A model generated the notes under the pieces. It had not been told where the DNA came from and searched no databases. It saw nothing but the letters and a program-made list of their open reading frames with translations. A program made the translations under genes and the position numbers. Of a DNA stretch of 64,000 nt, positions 53,613 through 63,661 are shown piece after piece (the first letter of the stretch is position 1; each line of letters begins with the position of its first letter). The stretch comes from Streptomyces sp. CCM_MD2014 (GTDB lineage Bacteria; Actinomycetota; Actinomycetes; Streptomycetales; Streptomycetaceae): assembly GCF_000772045.1 (NCBI RefSeq), contig NZ_CP009754.1, positions 1,922,001 to 1,986,000 on the forward strand. Direction: 5' to 3'.

Positions 53613-55070
53613 CTAGTGCACGCCCATCCAGCTCTCGATCGGGTTGAGGGCGAAGTAGACGATGAAGATCAGCGTCAGGCCCCACATGAACGCCCCGATC
53701 TCCCGCGCCTTGCCCTGCGCGACCTTGATGGCGACGTAGGAGATGACTCCGGCGGCGACACCGGCCGTGATGGAGTACGTGAACGGCATCAGGACGACGG
53801 TCAGGAAGACCGGGATCGCGGTGGCCCGGTCGGCCCAGTCCACGTGCCGGGCGTTCATCATCATCATGGCGCCGATGACCACCAGGGCCGCCGAGGCGAC
53901 CTCCTGGGGCACGATCGCCGTGATCGGCGTGAAGAAGAGACAGGCCGCGAAGAACAGGCCGGTGACGACCGAGGCGAGCCCGGTGCGGGCCCCCTCGCCG
54001 ACGCCGGTCGCGGACTCGACGAAGACGGTCTGGCCGGAGCCGCCCGCCACACCGCCGATGGCACCGCCGGCGCCGTCGATGAACAGCGCCTTCGACAGAC
54101 CCGGCATCCGGCCCTTGTCGTCGGCGAGCTTGGCCTCGGTGCCGACGCCGATGATGGTGGCCATCGCGTCGAAGAAACCGGCGAGCACCAGCGTGAAGAC
54201 GATCATGCCGACGGTCATCGCGCCGACCTCGCCCCAGCCGCCGAACTCCAGGCTGCCGAAGAGCGAGAAGTCCGGCATGGAGACCGCGCTGCCGTGCAGC
54301 TCGGGGGCGCCGTTGGCCCACTGCTTGGGGTCGATGACCCCGGAGGCGTTCAGGATCGCGGCGACGACGGTGCCGGTGACGATGCCGATCAGGATGGCGC
54401 CGGGCATGTTGCGGGCCTGGAGCATGAAGATCAGCAGCAGGGTGCCGGCGAAGAGCAGGACCGGCCAGCCGGCGAGTTCCCCGGCCGGGCCGAGGGTGAG
54501 CGGGGTCGCCTTTCCGGCGTGCACGAAGCCGCCCTTGACCAGGCCGATGATGGCGATGAACAGGCCGATGCCCATGGTGATGCCGTGCTTGAGGGCGAGC
54601 GGGATCGCGTTCATGATCATCTCGCGGAGCCCGGTGACCACGAGCAGCATGATCACCACGCCGTACATCACACACATGCCCATGGCCTGCGGCCAGGTCA
54701 TCTGCGGGACGACCTGCCCGGCGATCACCCCGGACACCGAGAGCCCGGCGGCCAGGGCCAGCGGCACCTTGCCGACGAAGCCCATCAGGAGGGTGGTGAC
54801 CGCCGCGGCGAGCGCCGTCGCGGTGATCAGGGCCTTCTGGCCCAGGGTGTCCCCCGCCGCGTCCTTGCCGGACAGGATCACGGGGTTGAGGAGGACGATG
54901 TACGCCATCGCCATGAAGGTGGTGATGCCGCCGCGCACCTCACGCGCGACCGTGGATCCCCGGTGGGATATGTGAAAGTACCGGTCGAGCCAAGACCGTC
55001 CGCCGGGGACGCGGGAACCCGCGCCCGCGTCCTCGGCGGTGATCTTGGGCTCCACTGACTGCTGGGTCAT
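53613..55070 (-). CDS. AzgA-type purine (guanine/hypoxanthine/adenine) permease
   Basis: A 485-residue polytopic membrane transporter. The start STVAREVRGGITTFMAMAYIVLLNPVIL is diagnostic of the AzgA/PbuG branch of purine transporters, unlike the NCS2 pair at 2440 and 5557. It lies between xdhC and the xanthine dehydrogenase genes, so it probably imports hypoxanthine, guanine or adenine for oxidation. The ATG at 55070 has GGGAGACGG upstream. Confidence 0.9.
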   Translation of the reverse strand: MTQQSVEPKITAEDAGAGSRVPGGRSWLDRYFHISHRGSTVAREVRGGITTFMAMAYIVLLNPVILSGKDAAGDTLGQKALITATALAAAVTTLLMGFVGKVPLALAAGLSVSGVIAGQVVPQMTWPQAMGMCVMYGVVIMLLVVTGLREMIMNAIPLALKHGITMGIGLFIAIIGLVKGGFVHAGKATPLTLGPAGELAGWPVLLFAGTLLLIFMLQARNMPGAILIGIVTGTVVAAILNASGVIDPKQWANGAPELHGSAVSMPDFSLFGSLEFGGWGEVGAMTVGMIVFTLVLAGFFDAMATIIGVGTEAKLADDKGRMPGLSKALFIDGAGGAIGGVAGGSGQTVFVESATGVGEGARTGLASVVTGLFFAACLFFTPITAIVPQEVASAALVVIGAMMMMNARHVDWADRATAIPVFLTVVLMPFTYSITAGVAAGVISYVAIKVAQGKAREIGAFMWGLTLIFIVYFALNPIESWMGVH

Positions 55071-55207
55071 GGGGCCGTCTCCCAAGGTTCATAGGTGCAC
55101 CCGGCCGGCCGCTGGGGCGGCCGCGGGATTTGGGATATGCACGACCCGGGGGACGGCCCGAGACGAACGCATGTGGTGGTGCTGGTACTGGTGACACTGG
55201 TGGTGCT

Positions 55208-57675
55208 TCAAGTACCGCGAGCGGAGCGGGACTTGGCCGATGCTCCGGGCGGCGCGGAGGATGTGACGTTCCGTGCGCCGCCCGGAGGGTCCTGGGACGC
55301 CGTGCCGGTGAGGTGTTCCGGTCGTACCGGCGTGCGGTCGAGCGCCAGCCCGGTCGCGTCCCTGACGGCCGCGAGGACCGCCGGGGTGGACGACAGGGTG
55401 GGTGCCTCGCCGACCCCGCGCAGCCCGTAGGGCGCGTGGTCGTCGGCGAGTTCGAGCACGTCGACCGGTAGGGCCGGCGTGTCGAGAATCGTGGGGAGGA
55501 GATAGTCCGTGAAGGACGGGTTCCCGACCTTCGCGGTCACGGGATCGACGACGATCTCCTCCATCACCGCGATGCCCAGGCCCTGGACGGTGCCGCCCTG
55601 GATCTGGCCGACCACGGAGAGCGGGTTCAGCGCCTTGCCGACGTCCTGGGCGCAGGCCAGTTCGATCACCTTGACCAGGCCCAGTTCGGTGTCGACCTCG
55701 ACGACGGCGCGGTGCGCGGCGAAGGAGTACTGGACGTGGCCGTTGCCCTGGCCGGTGCGCGGGTCGAATGGTTCGGTCGGCCGGTGCCGCCACTCCTCCT
55801 CGGCCTCGACCGCCTCGTCCTCCAGCACGTCGGCGAGGTCGGCGAGGACCTCGCCGCCGTCGGTGACGACCTTGCCGCCCTCCAGGAGGAGTTCGGCGGT
55901 GGCCCAGGCGGGGTGGTGGGAGCCGAGCTTGCGGCGGCCGGTCTCCAGGACCCGCTCGCGCACCAGCTCGCAGGCGTGCTTGACGGCGCCGCCGGTGACG
56001 TAGGTCTGCCGGGAGGCCGAGGTGGAGCCGGCCGAGCCCACCCGGGTGTCGGCGGGCCGGATGACGACCTCGGCGACGCCCAGTTCGGTGCGGGCGATCT
56101 GCGCGTGGACGGTGACGCCGCCCTGGCCGACCTCCGCCATCGCGGTGTGCACGGTGACGAGGGGCCGGCCGCCGGCGACCTCCAGGCGGACCCGGGCGGT
56201 GGAGTAGTCGTCGAAGCCCTCGGAGAAGCCGACGTTCTTGATGCCGACCGCGTAGCCGACGCCCCGTACGACGCCCTCGCCGTGGGTGGTGTTGGACAGA
56301 CCGCCGGGCAGCTGCCGTACGTCGGCGCCCCGGCTGGACTCCCACTGGCGCTCCGGCGGCATCGGCATCGCCTTGACGCGGCGCAGGAGTTCGGCGACCG
56401 GCGCCGGGGAGTCGACGGGCTGCCCCGTGGGCATCGGCGTGCCCTGCTCCATGGCGTTGATCCGGCGGAACTCCACGGGGTCCAGGCCGAGTTCCTTCGC
56501 CACCTTGTCCATCTGCGCCTCGTAGGCGAAACACGCCTGGACCGCGCCGAAACCGCGCATCGCGCCGCAGGGCGGGTTGTTGGAGTAGAGGGCGAGGGCC
56601 TCGATGTCCACGTCCTCGCACACGTACGGTCCCACCGAGAGCGAGGCGGCGTTGCCCACGACCGCCGGGGAGGCGGAGGCGTAGGCGCCGCCGTCCAGGA
56701 CGATGCGGCACTTGACGTGGGTGAGCCGGCCGTCCCGGGTGGCGCCGTGCTCGTAGTGGAGCCGGGCCGGGTGACGGTGGACGTGGCCGAAGAAGGACTC
56801 GAAGCGGTTGTAGACGATCTTGACGGGTTTGCCGGTGCGCAGGGCGAGGAGGCACGCGTGGATCTGCATCGACAGGTCCTCGCGCCCGCCGAAGGCGCCG
56901 CCGACGCCGGACAGCGTCATCCGCACCTTGTCCTCGGGCAGGCCGAGCACGGGGGCGATCTGGCGCAGGTCGGAGTGGAGCCACTGGGTGGCGACGTAGA
57001 GGTCGACGCCGCCGTCCTCGCCGGGCACCGCGAGACCCGACTCGGGGCCGAGGAAGGCCTGGTCCTGCATGCCGAAGTGGTAGTCGCCCGTGACGATCAC
57101 GTCGGCACGCCCGGCCGCCGCGCCCGCGTCGCCGCGCACGATCGGCTGGCGGTGCACGATGTTGGGGTGCGGAACGTGGGGGGCGTGGCGGTCGGTGCGG
57201 TGCTCGTGGACGAGGACCGCGTCGGGGGCGGTCGCCGAGGCCTCGTCGGTGACAAGGGGCAGCTCGCGGTACTCCACCTTGATCTTGGCGGCGGCGCGGC
57301 GCGCGGTCTCCGGGTGGTCGGCGGCGACGATCGCGACCGGCTCGCCGTGGTGGCGGACCTTGCCGTGGGCGAGGACCGGGGTGTCCCGGATCTCCAGTCC
57401 GTAGTGGCGCACGTCGGTGGGCAGGTCGTCGTAGGTCATGACGGCGTACACGCCGGGGGTGGCGAGCGCCTCGCCCGTGTCGACGGAGACGATCTCGGCG
57501 TGCGCGACGGTGGAGCGCAGGATCTGGCCCCAGAGCATGTCCTCGTGCCACATGTCGGACGCGTACGCGAACTCGCCGGTGACCTTGAGGACGCCGTCCG
57601 GGCGGAGCGTGGACTCGCCGATGCCGCCCTTGGTGCGGGAGCCCTGGGTGAGGCCGGTGGGTGCGCCGGTGGCGG

Positions 57676-57679
<4 letters not shown>
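55208..57679 (-). CDS. Xanthine dehydrogenase, molybdopterin-binding subunit
   Basis: An 823-residue subunit of the molybdenum hydroxylase family. GVLKVTGEFAYASDM starts the ald_Xan_dh domain, GVGGAFGGRED and GAMRGFGAVQACFAYE bind the cofactor and hold the substrate Arg, and the catalytic Glu is E758 in GLRGVGEAPT. It oxidises hypoxanthine/xanthine to urate. It overlaps the 2Fe-2S subunit gene by ATGA. The C-terminal 30 residues are a low-complexity tail not needed for the fold. Confidence 0.93.
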
Positions 57680-58277
<598 letters not shown>

Positions 58278-58278
<1 letters not shown>

Positions 58279-59168
58279 CACGCGGCTCCTTCCGTGGTGC
58301 GGCGGGCGCCGCGGTACGACTCCCAGGTCCAGGTGAGGGTCCGCCGGGCCATGACGCCGACCGCGTGGCGGCGGTAGGCGGCGGTGCCGCGGACGTCGTC
58401 GATCGGGTCGCAGGCGGCGGCGCACAGGTCCGCGAACCGCTTGACGGCCGACGGGGTGATGATCTTGCCGTTGTCCCAGAAGCCGCCCTCCTCGAGCGCC
58501 GCGTTCAGGAACTCCTCGGCGGCCGTCGCCCGGATCGGGGTCGGCGCGGCCGAGCCGATGCCGGTGCGGACGGTGCGCGTGCCGGGGTGCAGGGCGAGGC
58601 CGAAGGCGCACACGGCGATGACCATGGCGTTGCGGGTGCCGACCTTGGAGAACTGCTGCGGTCCGCCGGCCCTCTTGACGTGCACGGCGCGGATCAGCTC
58701 GTCGGGCTCCAGCGCGTTGCGCTTCACGCCGGTGTAGAAGGCGTCGATGGGGATCAGGCGCCTGCCGCGCACCGACTCGGCCTCGACCTCGGCACCGGCG
58801 GCGAGCAGCGCCGGGTGGGCGTCGCCGGCCGGGGAGGCGGTGCCGAGGTTCCCGCCCACGCCGCCGCGGTTGCGGATCTGCGGGGAGGCGACCGTGTGCG
58901 AGGCGAGGGCGAGTCCCGGCAGGTCGGTGCTCAGGTGCTCCATGATCCCGGTGTAGGGCACGCTGGCACCGAGGCGTACGGAGTCCGCGCCGACCTCCCA
59001 CTCGGTCAGGTCGGCGATGCGGTTCAGGTCCATGAGGTACTCGGGCCTGCGGTGATCGAAGTTGATCTCGACCATCACGTCGGTACCGCCCGCGATCGGC
59101 ACAGCGGTGGGGTGCTCGGCCTTCGCGGCGAGCGCCTCCTCCCAGCTTGCGGGGCGAAGGAAGTCCAT
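58278..59168 (-). CDS. Xanthine dehydrogenase, FAD-binding subunit
   Basis: A 296-residue flavin subunit. FAD is bound by PIAGGTDVMVEIN (24-36) and RGGVGGNLGTASPAGDAHP (100-118). ATG 59168 has GGAGGAGAG upstream; a longer Pro-rich N-terminal extension from an upstream frame is rejected. Its stop shares one base with the next start (TGATG). It is first in the xanthine dehydrogenase operon and divergent from PucR. Confidence 0.93.
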
Positions 59169-59474
59169 GACCGGCTCTCCTCCTCGTCTGACCGGGGGCG
59201 GTGGGGATGATCGGGGGCGTACGGATCGAGCCACGTGCGGGTGCGGAAGGCCCGGCTCGTTCATGTGCTGTTCACGTGGAATGGACTCAGTACACCGTCG
59301 TGTGCTCCACCAGGGTCAGTCGCAGAAGCCATGAAGGAGTTGGCTGGCCAGGGCGGGCATCTTGTAGATTCGTATGAACGGAGGTGCTCAGAAGCCTCCC
59401 TGTTCTTCTCCGGAATCGGGCGACACAGCCGCGTGACCTGGAACACTTCGAGACAAAGAACGGCGGCGACGAGA
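59169..59474. other. Divergent promoter region between xanthine dehydrogenase and pucR
   Basis: 306 bp with no supported gene. A small ATG frame with an RBS at 59331 runs in phase into pucR and could extend it, but the conserved family start MRLRALLDTDALG is at 59475. Imperfect repeats such as GGAGG-N10-CCTCC (59381-59400) occur. Neither the CAACA-N3-TGTTG nor the TTCC-N7-GGAA element was found here. Confidence 0.5.
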
Positions 59475-61184
59475 ATGCGGCTGCGCGCACTGCTGGACAC
59501 CGACGCGCTGGGCCTCAAGCTGCTCGGCGGCGAGGACGAGCTGGACCGCACGGTCCGCGGCGTGATGACCACCGACCTGCGTGACCCCAGCCGCTACCTC
59601 TCGGGCGGCGAACTGGTGCTCACCGGCCTCGCCTGGCGCCGGGGCCCCGCCGACTCCGAGCCGTTCGTACGTCTCCTGGTGCAGGCCCAGGTGGCCGCGC
59701 TGGCCGCCGGAGAGGCGGAGCTGGGGAACGTGCCGGAGGACCTGGTGGTGGCCTGCGCGCGGCACCGGCTGCCGCTGTTCGCGGTGCACGAGTCGGTGGC
59801 GTTCGCGACGATCACCGAGCACGTCGTGCGCCAGGTCTCCGGCGAGCGGGCCGGGGACCTGGCCGCCGTGGTGGACCGGCACCGCCGGATGATGACCTCG
59901 GGACCGGCGGGCGGCGGACCCGACGTGGTCCTGGACCTGCTCGGCTCCGACCTCGACCTGCGCGCCTGGGTGCTCTCCCCCACCGGCCGGCAGGTCGCCG
60001 GTCCCAAGGAGGCGGAGCCCGCGCTCTCCACCGAGGTGTGCGCCAAGCTGGCGGCCGAGCACCTCGCGGCCACCCGTACGGGCCGGCGCGCGCCGCACCG
60101 GGTGTCCGTGGGCTCCACGACGTACAGCCTCTTCCCGGTGCGGGCCCGGGGACAGCTCCCGGCGACGACCGCGGGGACGCGGGTCTCGCCGGGGGCGACG
60201 TCGGGCCGGGAGGTGCGCGAGACGGTGCTGTCCGACTGGCTCCTCGTGGTGGAGGCGGACGCCGGGGACTGGGCCGAGGAGCGCCTCGACCTGCTGTACG
60301 GCGTCACCCAGCTGATCGCGGTCGAGCGGGACCGGCGGGACGCGGCGCGCACGGTGCGGCGGCGGCTCGCCCAGGAGGTCCTGGAGCTGGTGCAGACGGG
60401 CGCGGCGCCCGCCGAGATCGCGGCCCGGCTCCGGGTGGCGGCGCCGGTGCTGCTGCCCGGCCTCGGCGCGGCACCGCACTGGCAGGTCGTGGTGGCCCGG
60501 GTGGAGTGGGCGGACGGCGACGAGCAGACCGGCCGGGTCGCGCAGACCCTGCTGGAGGAGATCCTCGTCGACCCGCACGCCACCGGACCCGAGCAGTCGG
60601 ACCGCATCGCCGTGGCGCACACCGGCGAGGAGGCGGTCGCCCTCGTCCCGCTGCCGGCGGTCTCCACCGAGCACGACGGCTCCGAGGCCGGGGTCCTCGC
60701 GGAGACGCTCCTCCAGTCCGTACGGGAACCGCTGTCGGCCGGTCTCGACGGCGACGGGCGGGTCACGCTCGGTGTCAGCGCGGCCGTGCACTCGGCGGAG
60801 GGTCTGCGCGGGGCACTGGAGGAGGCCCGGCACGCGCGCCGGGTCGCCGCGGCGCGCCCCGGCCGGGTCTGCGCGGCCGGCCACCAGGAACTGGCCTCGC
60901 ACGTGCTGCTGCTCCCCTTCGTCCCCGACGACGTGCGGCGCGCCTTCACCGCCCGGCTGCTCGACCCGCTGCGGGACTACGACCGCCGCCACCGTGCCGA
61001 GCTGATCCCGACGCTGGAGGCGTTCCTCGACAGCGACGGTTCCTGGACGCGCTGCGCGAACCGGCTGCACCTGCACGTCAACACGCTGCGCTACCGCGTC
61101 GGACGGATCGAGCAGTTGACGGGGCGTGACCTGTCGCGGCTGGAGGACAAGCTCGACTTCTTCCTGGCGCTGCGGATGAGCTGA
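59475..61184 (+). CDS. pucR: PucR-family transcriptional regulator
   Basis: A 569-residue regulator. The N-terminal purine-catabolism domain is MRLRALLDTDALGLKLLGG to FATITEHVVRQVSGE (1-135). A GGDEF-like/CdaR middle part follows. The C-terminal HTH_30 region contains SWTRCANRLHLHVNTLRYRVGRIEQLTG. In Bacillus PucR controls purine breakdown genes. Divergent position from xanthine dehydrogenase makes that operon the first expected target. The RBS of this start is weak. Confidence 0.9.
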   Translation: MRLRALLDTDALGLKLLGGEDELDRTVRGVMTTDLRDPSRYLSGGELVLTGLAWRRGPADSEPFVRLLVQAQVAALAAGEAELGNVPEDLVVACARHRLPLFAVHESVAFATITEHVVRQVSGERAGDLAAVVDRHRRMMTSGPAGGGPDVVLDLLGSDLDLRAWVLSPTGRQVAGPKEAEPALSTEVCAKLAAEHLAATRTGRRAPHRVSVGSTTYSLFPVRARGQLPATTAGTRVSPGATSGREVRETVLSDWLLVVEADAGDWAEERLDLLYGVTQLIAVERDRRDAARTVRRRLAQEVLELVQTGAAPAEIAARLRVAAPVLLPGLGAAPHWQVVVARVEWADGDEQTGRVAQTLLEEILVDPHATGPEQSDRIAVAHTGEEAVALVPLPAVSTEHDGSEAGVLAETLLQSVREPLSAGLDGDGRVTLGVSAAVHSAEGLRGALEEARHARRVAAARPGRVCAAGHQELASHVLLLPFVPDDVRRAFTARLLDPLRDYDRRHRAELIPTLEAFLDSDGSWTRCANRLHLHVNTLRYRVGRIEQLTGRDLSRLEDKLDFFLALRMS

Positions 61185-61258
61185 GGCCCGGGCCGCGCGG
61201 AGGCCGAGGAGGGGCCCGACGCGCTCCCAAACCTCGGCGGCGGGAAGTCCACGACTTT

Positions 61259-61272
61259 GTGAAAAGTTTCAC
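61259..61272. promoter_or_regulatory. 14-bp palindrome before the TPR gene
   Basis: GTGAAAAGTTTCAC is a perfect 6+2+6 palindrome in an AT-rich spot 85 bp before the next start. An operator near a promoter is likely. Confidence 0.55.
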
Positions 61273-61356
61273 CCACCCCCTTGGCCGGGCCGCCGTATCC
61301 GTGCTGAGATGCGGCCACCACTCGAGAGCTCGATGGCGTGCTAAGGGGAGGGCGAC

Positions 61357-62145
61357 GTGGCGCATTCCGCCATGGCTGGTTCTGGCTGGGGAACGACCGA
61401 AGGTGACGATCCGCTCCAGACCGCGGTATGGCGGTTGCGCTCGCGCGGCTGCTGGGCCGACGCGGCGTCCCTGCTGGAGCCGGTCACCGCGGACACCGCC
61501 TTGCAGCGGACCGCGCTGCTGGTGGAGCGGTGTCTGTACACGGAGCAGGGCTGGGCCGAGGCCGAGGACGCGCTGCGCACGGCGGAGGCTCTCGCCCACA
61601 GCGACGACGAACGCGGAGCCGCCGCCTGTGAACGGGGGCAGCTCGCGTACGCCGCCACCGTGCACGGGGTGCGCGACCGGGCCGACGAGGCGCGGGCCGC
61701 GCTGGGCCGGGCGGCGGCGCTGATCGCGCCGGGCGCGAAGGGGCGGCCGCTGCTCGACTTCCGGCGCGGGCTGCTCGCGGAGAACCTGACCAGGTCTCCG
61801 CAGGCCGCCCGCGCGGCGTACCGGCGCGCGCACGCGGGCGCGACGGCGCACTCCGAGCCGCTGCTGCTGTCCTTCACCTGGCGGCACCTGGCGGGTCTGG
61901 CCCTGCGCGAGGGGGAGCTGACCGAGGCGCGGCACGGCTTCGCCGAGTCGCTGCGCATCCGGGAGGAGCTGGGGTACCTCGTCGGTACGGCGCCTGCGCT
62001 GGCCTCGCTCGCCGACGCCGAGTCGGAGCCGGAGGCGTCCCGGCTTCGGGAGGAGGCGCGGCGGCTGTTCCGGCTGCTCGGCGGGGTGCCGACGTGGCTG
62101 GCCCGGCAGCTGGCACCGCCGGCGGCGGACGCGGCGACGGCCTGA
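61357..62145 (+). CDS. TPR-like helical repeat protein
   Basis: A 262-residue cytosolic protein, GTG start behind AGGGGAGGG. It is almost all helical with repeating Ala-rich pairs such as AEDALRTAEALAHSDDE, ADEARAALGRAAALIA and TEARHGFAESLRIREELG, as in tetratricopeptide folds. No catalytic motif. It may be a scaffold or a relative of the TPR regions of regulators. It follows pucR but has its own upstream palindrome. Confidence 0.75.
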   Translation: MAHSAMAGSGWGTTEGDDPLQTAVWRLRSRGCWADAASLLEPVTADTALQRTALLVERCLYTEQGWAEAEDALRTAEALAHSDDERGAAACERGQLAYAATVHGVRDRADEARAALGRAAALIAPGAKGRPLLDFRRGLLAENLTRSPQAARAAYRRAHAGATAHSEPLLLSFTWRHLAGLALREGELTEARHGFAESLRIREELGYLVGTAPALASLADAESEPEASRLREEARRLFRLLGGVPTWLARQLAPPAADAATA

Positions 62146-62167
62146 GGGTGCCGGAGGGGATCGGGCG

Positions 62168-62818
62168 TCACGGGAATCTGCTCCAGCGCGGGGCCGTGTT
62201 GGCCCAGGCCGCGTCCCACTGGGCGAGGTTGCGCCGGTGCAGCACGAGGCCCGTGGCGGCGTGGACCGCGAGGCCGGTGATGACGACGCCGAGGAAGGCG
62301 AGGATCGCCCAGCCCATGGTGCGGCTGCGGATCTGCTCCGCGGTCAGCGGCGGCTCGGTGATACGGCCCTCGTCGTCGACCCAGACCAGGACGGTGCTGT
62401 CCGCAGGCAGCCCCGGTTCCACCTCGGTCGTCGCGGTCCTGCTCACCCCGTCGGGGCCGGTGTAGCGGACCGGGACCGGGTAGCGGGTCTCCCGCGCCTC
62501 GTCCGATCCCGGCTCGGGGTGGCGCGGGGCGTCGTGGGTCAGGACGGCGGGTCGGTGGTCCCGGGTCCGCTCCTCGTGCTCGGCGGTGCTCCGGTAGTGC
62601 CGGTAGGCGCTGTCGCCGACGCCGAACATCGCCGCCGGGGCGGCCACCAGCACGGCGAGCACGAGCCCGAGCGAGACCCAGGCCCGCAGCCGGTCACTCG
62701 GCCTCCGCAGCGGGTTGCGCCGCCACCGCCAGAACAGGAGGTACGGGTGCCGCACGGGCTCGGGTCCGGGCTCGGGAACGGCGGGTGGCGGCTGGGCGGG
62801 AGGAATCTCTCCGGCCAC
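62168..62818 (-). CDS. Rv1733c-like membrane protein
   Basis: A 216-residue protein, GTG at 62818 with AAGGAGAC upstream. After a Pro-rich start, LLFWRWRRNPLRRPSDRLRAW is the recognised Rv1733c-family opening. Two membrane helices (SLGLVLAVLVAAPAAMFGVG and GWAILAFLGVVITGLAVHAA) enclose an extracytoplasmic domain of about 90 residues (VPVRYTGPDGVSRTATTEV). Function unknown in this family. Confidence 0.82.
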   Translation of the reverse strand: MAGEIPPAQPPPAVPEPGPEPVRHPYLLFWRWRRNPLRRPSDRLRAWVSLGLVLAVLVAAPAAMFGVGDSAYRHYRSTAEHEERTRDHRPAVLTHDAPRHPEPGSDEARETRYPVPVRYTGPDGVSRTATTEVEPGLPADSTVLVWVDDEGRITEPPLTAEQIRSRTMGWAILAFLGVVITGLAVHAATGLVLHRRNLAQWDAAWANTAPRWSRFP

Positions 62819-62831
62819 GGTGTGTCTCCTT

Positions 62832-62876
62832 CCTGGTACGGGGCGGTCTGCCGACCTGGTACGGGGCGGTCTGCCG
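62832..62876. repeat. 23-bp direct duplication at the Rv1733c-like gene leader
   Basis: CCTGGTACGGGGCGGTCTGCCG-type sequence occurs at 62832-62853 and 62855-62876, spaced by one base. It directly abuts the RBS of the minus-strand gene and so lies in its leader. Confidence 0.8.
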
Positions 62877-63554
62877 GGTCGGGGGCGCGGCGGAACCCGC
62901 ACACGAGATGCGGGGCACGGCCGACGCCGGGGCGGGCGCCGGCCGTGCGAGCGGGGGGTGGTGCGGTCGGGGGACGGGGACAGTGCGGGCGGGGGACGCA
63001 GGTGCGAGGGACGGAGGCCGGGTGGCGGGACGGGGCACCGCGGGCGACGGGACGGAGGTGCGGTCGGTGCGGCGGCGGGTGGGCCGGGGTCAGCGGTACC
63101 GGAGCCGCCGACCCGGCGACGACCCGGAGCCCCGGCGGCGCGCCCGACGGTCCGGCCGCCCGGTACCGGCGCCTGGCCGGACACCGGGCAGGTGCCCGCC
63201 CGCCCGGATGGCCGACACCGGGAAACCCGGCCTCTGCTTGGCGTACCGGCGGCCGGACCGGCGCCGACCGGCCTCCGACCGGCGCCGGACGCCGTGCGGC
63301 GGCCGGGACGGGCGGCCCCGTCCCGCCGGGTGGCCGACCGCGCCGCCCGGCCCGTGGTCCGGCGTACCGGCGGCAGGACCACGCCCACCGGCCTGCCCGG
63401 CATTCGGCACCGGACATCTCTCGGCACCCGGAGTCGGCGGCGCTCGCCCGCCGGACCACCGGCGCCCGAAAGCCCGGATCCTGCTCCGGTGCCGGGCTCC
63501 AAGCCCCGGCACCGAACTGCGGAAGACGGGATGGGCCGGACGGGACGGACGGGC

Positions 63555-63596
63555 GGGACGGGACGGACGGGACGGGACGGACGGGACGGGACGGAG
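63555..63596. repeat. 14-bp tandem array, G-tract rich
   Basis: Three units of GGGACGGGACGGAC (63555, 63569, 63583; the last lacks its end) extend a longer GGAC/GGGAC run from about 63536. G3 runs spaced by 1-7 bases could form a G-quadruplex on the plus strand. Confidence 0.8.
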
Positions 63597-63661
63597 GTGG
63601 CCGGGGACTGGGTGCCGGGCGGCTCCGCAGGGGGCGGCCGAGAGGCCGGGTGGGTGCCGGC

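Larger units (their letters stand above)
62819..63661. other. 843-bp repeat-rich gap
   Basis: No gene is supported on either strand; open frames here lack RBS, codon bias and recognisable motifs. It contains two tandem arrays listed separately, plus many GGC/CCG blocks and a repeated GGCGTACCGGCGGC (near 63239 and 63362). It may hold promoters for the flanking minus-strand gene or be degraded sequence. Confidence 0.55.

Noticed and set aside
59331..59474. N-terminal extension of PucR from an upstream ATG
   Set aside because: The frame is open but the conserved family start MRLRALLD is at 59475 and the extension has no recognisable sequence; it remains possible as a leader peptide.
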